Shown here piece by piece: positions 13,164 to 13,847 of a stretch of DNA of 13,847 nucleotides. The notes beneath the pieces were generated by a model that saw only the letters and a list, made by a program, of their open reading frames with translations, made no database searches and had not been told where the DNA came from. The DNA comes from a bacterium (lineage in GTDB: Bacteria; Patescibacteriota; Microgenomatia; UBA8517): positions 1 to 13,847 of the forward strand of contig JAKAKU010000038.1 of assembly GCA_021824385.1 (NCBI GenBank), read 5' to 3'. Numbering within the stretch: the stretch's first letter is position 1; each line of letters begins with the position of its first letter. Made by a program: the position numbers and the translations under genes.

Positions 13164-13793
13164 TTAGTTTTTGTCGTATCTGAGGCAAGATATTTGTTTT
13201 CCAAAACACTCTTTATTCGGTAACTGTCCAGCGTTCGTACTCAGCTTTATTGGTAATAACGAGCAGGTAACAAAAACAACACCTAAAGCAAGAAGGGTTA
13301 ACCAAACATATAATATCTTTTCTCTTTTAACTTTAAAATCATCTGAATTTTCTTTGTTCAGCTTGTCAACAAATACTTCTGTTTTAGCAACAAACTCATT
13401 AAATTTATCAGGGTTTTTCATTAAAAATACTTGATTTGTAATCGCAGTATCTATCTCATTTATATTTTTTTGGAAACCTTTTGCTGATGCGATCAGACTT
13501 CCTTCGATATTGAATAAAGAATAGAAAAGAGTCCCAACCCCGCTAGCAAATAAAAATAATAGACCCAACAGGAAAATTTGGGGATTTTTTAAGCCTGAAG
13601 AGAGGCCTATCAGAGGAATTGAAAATCCAAAAGCAGTGAATGAAATAAAACTAATTTGGAAAAGAAGATCTCTTTGCTGCTGTATATCCAATCTCCTCGC
13701 AGAGTTGAAGTCATCGGTAATTTTTAGGCTTAAATCCAATAGTCTGTTATATCTATCCGTGGCAAATTGACTTGTTTGTTCAAGCGAACTCAT
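13164..13793 (-). CDS. Unrecognised three-helix membrane protein
   Basis: A 209-aa protein I do not recognise. A polar, helical N-terminus (1-43; DRYNRLLDLSLKITDDFNSARRLDIQQQRD, coiled-coil-like) leads into two close membrane helices (about 44-65 and 71-93). A charged helical stretch (about 98-158) and a third helix (about 159-181) follow. The short tail carries two Cys (KECFGKQISCLRYDKN). The layout, coiled-coil-like segments on either side of a helical hairpin, recalls small membrane-scaffold or sensor proteins, but I can name no family. The ATG is preceded by an extended -10 promoter and an AU-rich leader without a Shine-Dalgarno site. Its end lies 93 nt before the GT4 gene on the same strand; a functional link to the cluster is not shown. 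Confidence 0.82.
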   Translation of the reverse strand: MSSLEQTSQFATDRYNRLLDLSLKITDDFNSARRLDIQQQRDLLFQISFISFTAFGFSIPLIGLSSGLKNPQIFLLGLLFLFASGVGTLFYSLFNIEGSLIASAKGFQKNINEIDTAITNQVFLMKNPDKFNEFVAKTEVFVDKLNKENSDDFKVKREKILYVWLTLLALGVVFVTCSLLPIKLSTNAGQLPNKECFGKQISCLRYDKN

Positions 13794-13814
13794 AATTATC
13801 TAAACTAAGAGAGC

Positions 13815-13823
13815 ATTATAGCA
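13815..13823 (-). promoter_or_regulatory. Extended -10 promoter of the three-helix membrane protein
   Basis: On the minus strand this reads TG-C-TATAAT, a perfect extended -10. The -35 region is poor. It lies 21 nt before the ATG at 13793, predicting a leader of about 14 nt with no Shine-Dalgarno site. Confidence 0.65.
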
Positions 13824-13847
13824 TCAAAAATCATACACGAAGGATTA

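Overview
The window is 13.8 kb of AT-rich, tightly packed bacterial chromosome. The standard code fits: TGA is a stop in several genes and no in-frame TGA needs reading through. The three tRNA genes lack an encoded CCA end, genes overlap freely, Shine-Dalgarno sites are almost absent, several promoters sit 6-10 nt from a start codon, and most non-enzymatic proteins are small and membrane-anchored. Together these suggest a candidate phyla radiation (Patescibacteria, Parcubacteria-like) organism. That placement is an inference from style, not from a marker gene.

Left part (1-4924): a truncated PolX-type DNA polymerase with a PHP domain (minus strand) faces a tRNA-Asp gene and a membrane-anchored double-LysM protein (plus strand). 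Two 16-bp dyad sites exactly 42 bp apart lie in the LysM promoter/start region. Next, on the minus strand, come an unrecognised 252-aa protein whose start codon lies one base after the 3' end of tRNA-Gly(CCC), and a membrane-anchored Cu/Zn-SOD-like small protein. tRNA-Thr(CGT) and a membrane-anchored protein with two Ig-like domains follow on the plus strand. tRNA-Gly and tRNA-Thr both carry a related 105-115 nt structured leader that I cannot assign to any known RNA family. This is the most unusual feature of the window.

Right part (4908-13070, minus strand): a seven-gene surface-polysaccharide cluster. In transcription order it holds a GT4 glycosyltransferase, a membrane-tethered GT2, a Wzx/PST flippase, a SAM methyltransferase, a GT2 fused to a GT-C membrane glycosyltransferase, a WaaE-like GT2 and a Wzy/WaaL-type polymerase or ligase. 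From methyltransferase to Wzy each gene overlaps the one before it. Extra leaderless promoters precede the second and third genes. The gene set fits flippase/polymerase (Wzx/Wzy) assembly of a cell-surface glycan. The phosphoglycosyl transferase that should start the lipid-linked oligosaccharide is not in the window. At the right edge is an unrecognised three-helix membrane protein (13164-13793).

No gene-free stretch exceeds 300 bases. The largest gap (3949-4112) is filled by two promoters and the tRNA-Thr leader. I saw no insertion sequence, CRISPR array or convincing rho-independent terminator.
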